From contig DAIMXP010000010.1 in the NCBI GenBank assembly GCA_036734945.1, positions 1 to 64,000 on the forward strand: 64,000 bases of DNA, given 5' to 3'. Position numbers and translations under genes: made by a program. Shown here piece after piece: positions 60,579 through 64,000 of this stretch. Under the pieces are notes generated by a model. It ran no database searches and had not been told where the DNA came from. It worked only from the letters and a program-made list of their open reading frames with translations. The stretch is from UBA4733 sp036734945. Its GTDB lineage: Bacteria > Chloroflexota > UBA4733. Each line of letters opens with the position of its first letter. Position 1 is the first letter of the stretch.

Positions 60579-61190
60579 ATGGGAGCAAAGTACAGGCGTG
60601 GGCGATACGTCAACGAATGGTGCGTCATTCTCACGGCCACGATCGCCATCGCCCTGGTGAGCTGCGGGGGTCGCTCATCAACGGCTGTCGGCTCCGTTGC
60701 CGCCACGCCGACCGCTCCCGTGCCGGCCGTGGTCCAGGCCGCCACATATGCGATGGCCACGGTGTCGCTCCACCGGGCAACGCCGCCAGCACAGCCGGCC
60801 ACTCCGACCAGGTTCCCGGCTACTGCCACCGGTTTGCCGTCCGCCACGGCAAGAGCCGTCCCAACAGCAACACCCAGCCCAACGCTCGCCCCCCCCGCAA
60901 CGGCAACATCCCAGCCAAATCCGGCAACCGTAGCGCACGGCAAAGCTATCTTCACCTCAGTCGGCTGTTCGCTGTGCCACACCATTCAGGGCGTGTCCGA
61001 CGGCACCCAGGGGCCCAATCTTAGCCACATCGCCTCCCAACCCTACGGCAGCTTGCCCAACGATCCGGCCTTTCTGCGCCGCTGGATTGCCAACCCGCAG
61101 GCGATTAAACCTGGCACACTGATGCCCGACCTGAATTTGAGCGAGCAGCAAGTGAATGACGTGGTTGCCTACCTCGGGACGCTGCGATGA
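60579..61190 (+). CDS. Lipoprotein cytochrome c
   Basis: A 203-residue lipid-anchored c-type cytochrome. The signal ends in LVSC with Cys29 as the lipid anchor. A long Ala/Thr/Pro linker (about 33-115) carries the heme domain away from the membrane. The heme site is GCSLCH (C130, C133, H134) and the distal ligand is probably M182 in KPGTLMPDLNLS. The fold resembles the single cytochrome c domain at the end of cbb3 or caa3-type chains, with an ending typical of class I (NDVVAYLGTLR). ATG 60579 has GGAAGGG upstream. It is a likely electron carrier on the outer side of the membrane. Confidence 0.87.
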   Translation: MGAKYRRGRYVNEWCVILTATIAIALVSCGGRSSTAVGSVAATPTAPVPAVVQAATYAMATVSLHRATPPAQPATPTRFPATATGLPSATARAVPTATPSPTLAPPATATSQPNPATVAHGKAIFTSVGCSLCHTIQGVSDGTQGPNLSHIASQPYGSLPNDPAFLRRWIANPQAIKPGTLMPDLNLSEQQVNDVVAYLGTLR

Positions 61191-61312
61191 GCGCACCGCC
61201 GGCAGCTTCCGGGACCGTTTCACTATCGGCTGATGCCGAGGAGACGTGTATCCACGACGGAAATCAGCCATGCTGACGACCAAGATTATAGAGCGCAAAC
61301 GGAGGCGGGGCG

Positions 61313-61900
61313 GTGCAGCGAACGAGCGGTGACGAAGGGGAATTGGTGCGAGCACTGCGCCGTGGCGACAAGGCGGCGCTGGCTGCCTTCTGCGCCATAT
61401 ATCTCGATCCGGTATACGGCTTCATCTACTATCGCGTGGCCAGCGACCGCCAGTCGGCGGAGGATATCGCGCAGGAGACCTTTCTTGCCGCGTTTGAGGC
61501 GCTGGAGCGCTATGACGGGCGGGCGACGCTGACGACCTGGCTCTGCGGCATTGCCCGCCACAAGGTGGGCGACCATTACCGGCGCCGTCAACGCCTGGAG
61601 CAGGCCCGACTGGCGCTCGAACGCTTGCCGGATCTGGCCGCGGAGCCGACCGAGCGGCTGGAACGGGAAGAGCTGCGCGAGCGCGTCCTGGCGACGTTGC
61701 ACAACCTGCCGCCGCATTACCAGCAGGTGCTCACCCTAAAGTACCTCGATCGACTCAGCGGTCGCCAACTCGCCGATCACCTCGGCTTGTCGGAAGATGC
61801 TGCCGAATCGCTGCTCGCGCGTGCCCGCGGCGCCTTCCGGCGCGCATTTAGGCAACAGGACAGTGACGTGAGGAAGGAGCAGCACTATGGACCGGCCTGA
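61313..61900 (+). CDS. ECF-type RNA polymerase sigma factor
   Basis: A 195-residue sigma-70 family factor with region 2 (FCAIYLDPVYGFIYYRVASD, SAEDIAQETFLAAFEALERY, then TWLCGIARHKVGDHYRRR) and region 4 (VLATLHNLPPHYQQVLTLKY, then LSGRQLADHLGLSEDAAESL). Regions 1.1 and 3 are lacking, as in ECF factors. It begins with GTG 61313 and overlaps the next gene by 14 bases. The next gene encodes a small membrane protein, so a sigma/anti-sigma pair reporting on the envelope is likely. Confidence 0.9.
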   Translation: MQRTSGDEGELVRALRRGDKAALAAFCAIYLDPVYGFIYYRVASDRQSAEDIAQETFLAAFEALERYDGRATLTTWLCGIARHKVGDHYRRRQRLEQARLALERLPDLAAEPTERLEREELRERVLATLHNLPPHYQQVLTLKYLDRLSGRQLADHLGLSEDAAESLLARARGAFRRAFRQQDSDVRKEQHYGPA

Positions 61901-62342
61901 TCTGGACGACCGCGACGTGGCCCGCCTGCTGGGCGCACTGCAAGAAGCGCCGGTGCTGCCGCAAGGCGCGTTTCGCCAAGGGTTAGTGGAACAACTCGGG
62001 CGGCGGCTAGCGCTTCGGCGCGGCGACGGGGACCTGCCCGCAGATTGGTCCCTTTGTCCCTTTGATCGGTTCTGCGTGGCGGAACAACCGATCCCGCACC
62101 TGCTCGCTGCGAACTGCCCATGCCTGCGGGGAGCCCCCATTTTGCGCCTGCTCAAGTCGAAAGGACTCCCGATCCATGCCCGTCCCTGCGCTGGGCAGCG
62201 GTTACGGCAGGCGGCGGCCGTGCCCCAGACGGGCGGCGGCTACGGCGCCACACATCAGCAGACGCCGTGGGGCGGCGTCGCCGCCTTCGTTGCCGGCGTG
62301 ACAGCACTTGGCTTGGCCCTCCGACGTCGCCTGGCGCGGTAG
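61887..62342 (+). CDS. Small membrane protein, possible anti-sigma factor
   Basis: A 151-residue protein translated in overlap with the ECF sigma gene. The N-terminus (DRPDLDDRDVARLLGALQEA) is acidic and could bind a sigma factor. The middle has Cys residues (SLCPFDRFC, NCPCLRG), and the C-terminus has one membrane segment (GGVAAFVAGVTALGLALRRR). There is no clear ZAS zinc motif (H-x3-C-x2-C), so the anti-sigma role rests on position only. Confidence 0.55.
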   Translation: MDRPDLDDRDVARLLGALQEAPVLPQGAFRQGLVEQLGRRLALRRGDGDLPADWSLCPFDRFCVAEQPIPHLLAANCPCLRGAPILRLLKSKGLPIHARPCAGQRLRQAAAVPQTGGGYGATHQQTPWGGVAAFVAGVTALGLALRRRLAR

Positions 62343-62451
62343 GATTATCCCAATGGCCGGGAGCCGGGATGTCGCCGCTCCTGGCCATCTGCCATGGCAC
62401 CGGAGTTGCCACGGCGGGCGGGTAAGTAGATAAGTGGGTAGGAGGAAGCCG

Positions 62452-63717
62452 ATGACGGCGCAGCGCAGTCAGAACATTCCCTTTCTGATCATTGGTGGCG
62501 GCCTCGCCGGCGCCAAGGCGGCGGAGGCTATCCGCCAGGAGGGTGCGAAGGGCCGGATCATCCTTCTCTCCCGCGAGCAGGAACGGCCCTACCATCGCCC
62601 GCCGCTCTCCAAGGACTTCCTGCGCGCCGAGACCAAGCGGGACGACGTCTTCGTCCACCCGGCCGATTGGGCGCAGCAGCACGACGTGGAGTTGCGGTTG
62701 GGCGTGGGTGTGCAACAGCTCGACGTTGCCGGGCGGAACGTCCGGCTCAGCGACGGGACGGCGCTCGGCTTCGACCGGTTGCTGCTGGCGACCGGCGCCT
62801 CGCCGCGTCCGTTGCCGGTTCCCGGCGCAGACCTGGAGGGCGTCCTGCTGCTGCGAACGCTGCAAGACTCCGAGCGGATCAGACAGGCTGCCACCGGGAA
62901 ACGGCGTGCCGTCATCATCGGCGGCGGCTTCATCGGCGCGGAGGTGGCCGCCTCGTTGCGCCAGATGGGACTGGAGACGGCCCTGGTCGGTCGGGAGTCG
63001 GTGCTCTGGGAGCACCTCTTCGGGAGCCGACTGGCACCCGTCTTCCAGCGCACCTTGACCGCACACGGCGTGGAGATCATCAACGCCGATCAGGCGACCC
63101 ACCTGGAGGGACAAGGGCGCGTCGAGCGGGTGCTGACCAAGGGCGGCCGCACACTGGAGTGCGAACTGGTGGTGGCGGGTGTTGGTGTCACTCCCGAGAC
63201 GGGGCTGGCGGAGGGCACGCCGCTCCTGGTGGACAACGGCATCGTCACCGACGAGTTCCTGCAGACCAACCAGCCGGGCATCTACGCCGCCGGTGACGTG
63301 GCTCGCTTCTACAGCCCGCTCTATGCCAGGCGCTTGCGCGTCGAACACTGGGACGTGGCGCAGCAGCACGGCGAAATCGCCGGTAAGAACATGGCCCGCG
63401 AGGCAGCCGGCAAAGGCGGCCAGCGCCTCGCTTTCGATCAGCCACCCTACTTCTTCTCCGACCTCTTCGACCTCTCCATGGAGTATCTGGGCAACAACGA
63501 GGGATCGGATGATATCGTCACGCGCGGGGACCCGACCGGGCGCGACTTCAGCGGGTTCTACCTCAAGGAGGGCCGCCTGATCGCCGCCCTCTTCGTGAAC
63601 CGCAACCCCGATGTCGAACCTACCCGCACGCTCATCCAGCGCCGGTTGACGGTGGACGGGCGCGTGCGGCGCCAACTGGCTGATCCCGCCGTGGAGCTGC
63701 AGTCGTTGGCAGGGTAG
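62452..63717 (+). CDS. FAD-dependent NAD(P)H oxidoreductase (ferredoxin-reductase-like)
   Basis: A 421-residue two-dinucleotide-binding-domain flavoprotein. The FAD motif is FLIIGGGLAGAKAAEAIRQE; RPYHRPPLSKDFLRAE is typical of rubredoxin/ferredoxin reductases; the NAD motif is VIIGGGFIGAEVAASLRQMG; and GIYAAGDVARF binds the flavin ribityl. The C-terminal reductase domain (RVEHWDVAQQHGEIAGKNM, then PPYFFSDLFDLSMEYLG) is complete. ATG 62452 has AGGAGG six bases upstream; the frame to 62434 is rejected. It probably passes electrons from NAD(P)H to a ferredoxin, rubredoxin or oxygenase. The end overlaps the convergent O-antigen ligase gene by 86 bases. Confidence 0.9.
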   Translation: MTAQRSQNIPFLIIGGGLAGAKAAEAIRQEGAKGRIILLSREQERPYHRPPLSKDFLRAETKRDDVFVHPADWAQQHDVELRLGVGVQQLDVAGRNVRLSDGTALGFDRLLLATGASPRPLPVPGADLEGVLLLRTLQDSERIRQAATGKRRAVIIGGGFIGAEVAASLRQMGLETALVGRESVLWEHLFGSRLAPVFQRTLTAHGVEIINADQATHLEGQGRVERVLTKGGRTLECELVVAGVGVTPETGLAEGTPLLVDNGIVTDEFLQTNQPGIYAAGDVARFYSPLYARRLRVEHWDVAQQHGEIAGKNMAREAAGKGGQRLAFDQPPYFFSDLFDLSMEYLGNNEGSDDIVTRGDPTGRDFSGFYLKEGRLIAALFVNRNPDVEPTRTLIQRRLTVDGRVRRQLADPAVELQSLAG

Positions 63718-64000
63718 CGTACGGCCAAAGGGTCCGGCGCTCGCCGCCCAGGGTAGCTGCCCAGGCGCCGGCTAACACCGCCAGGGTCGTGCCTGCTACG
63801 GGGAACGTCCATAGGTAGTGGTCGAAAAGCCCGGCGATGCCGACTGCCACGAGCGCGGCGGCAAAGGTCACCGTCCACCTACCGGGATGACGCCAGGTGT
63901 GTCCCACGATACAGCCGGCGGCAATTATCCAGGCCAGGGTGCCCAGGGGGCCGAGTTCTACTGCCATGAGGAGGGGTACGTTGTGTACCGGAGCGGGGCC
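63632..64000 (-). CDS. O-antigen ligase-family membrane protein, C-terminal part
   Basis: A partial frame that enters from the right edge and stops at 63632. The readable part includes VHNVPLLMAVELGPLGTLAW, the H-N-x-x-L and E-L-G-x-x-G pattern of Wzy/WaaL ligases that lies in their large outside loop, followed by helices (AALVAVGIAGLFDHYLW, then FPVAGTTLAVLAGAWAATLG). An ATG at 63967 is internal, not the start. The tail runs 86 bases into the convergent flavoprotein gene. It would act in attaching or polymerising surface sugars. Confidence 0.7.
   Translation of the reverse strand, partial: GPAPVHNVPLLMAVELGPLGTLAWIIAAGCIVGHTWRHPGRWTVTFAAALVAVGIAGLFDHYLWTFPVAGTTLAVLAGAWAATLGGERRTLWPYATLPTTAAPRRDQPVGAARARPPSTGAG

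Noticed and set aside
1..64000. tRNA, rRNA, CRISPR arrays, riboswitches, prophage or plasmid origins
   Set aside because: No T-loop signatures, rRNA-like blocks, regularly spaced repeats, or phage structural or replication genes were noticed by reading; a covariance-model scan would be needed to exclude small RNAs.

Overview
The window is G+C-rich DNA with many GTG and TTG starts, short intergenic gaps and frequent 4-base start/stop overlaps. The gene mix suggests a Chloroflexota bacterium, perhaps Thermomicrobia: a TIGR03986/Csx19 type III CRISPR module, several Uma2-family nucleases, a cydDCAB cluster, and Ala/Thr-rich lipoprotein linkers. That placement is inference; no rRNA, tRNA or marker gene is present to settle it. 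No CRISPR array and no cas1/cas2 were seen.

Layout. 1-5.0 kb: a minus-strand type III CRISPR effector operon (csx19-like, TIGR03986 RAMP, CARF nuclease, a truncated cas10). 5.1-12.5 kb: a DUF1156 adenine methylase and an HTH-SNF2 helicase-DUF3883 protein, separated by a REP-associated transposase (RAYT) with its palindromes. 12.8-20.4 kb: a glycosyltransferase, a DoxX-like membrane protein, and the cytochrome bd operon cydD-cydC-cydA-cydB. 20.5-25.1 kb: a VapBC-like pair, a DUF433 protein, radC and a UvrD-like helicase with an Fe-S nuclease domain. 25.3-32.3 kb: small and orphan genes, including an AbrB-like regulator with a visible operator, an Mrr nuclease anchored in the membrane and carrying three outside repeats, and a lower-G+C cassette around a TIGR04255 protein. 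32.3-41.5 kb: a type III restriction-modification system with a frameshifted mod gene, a BrnT/BrnA-like remnant, a zinc-ribbon miniprotein and a single-chain nuclease-methylase.

42.2-51.4 kb: three Uma2 nucleases around a carbohydrate locus (solute-binding lipoprotein, phytanoyl-CoA-dioxygenase-like and cupin proteins, a broken Gfo/Idh/MocA oxidoreductase, two large glycoside-hydrolase-like proteins). 51.8-60.4 kb: a tight minus-strand operon of three radical SAM proteins (two B12-binding, one SPASM-type), four methyltransferase domains and a nucleotidyltransferase, which looks like an undescribed biosynthetic or modification pathway. 60.6-64 kb: a lipoprotein cytochrome c, an ECF sigma factor with a membrane partner, an FAD-dependent reductase, and the C-terminal end of an O-antigen ligase that runs off the right edge.

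The left two-thirds is a defence island (type III CRISPR, DUF1156/helicase, type III R-M, single-chain R-M, Mrr, toxin-antitoxin pairs), several parts of which are broken. Palindromic repeats recur across the window. One REP-like family, in two variants, sits in the defence module, in the radical SAM operon and inside one of its coding frames. A separate 74-base inverted repeat forms the end of a Uma2 gene. Their placement suggests that mobile palindromes have shaped this chromosome.
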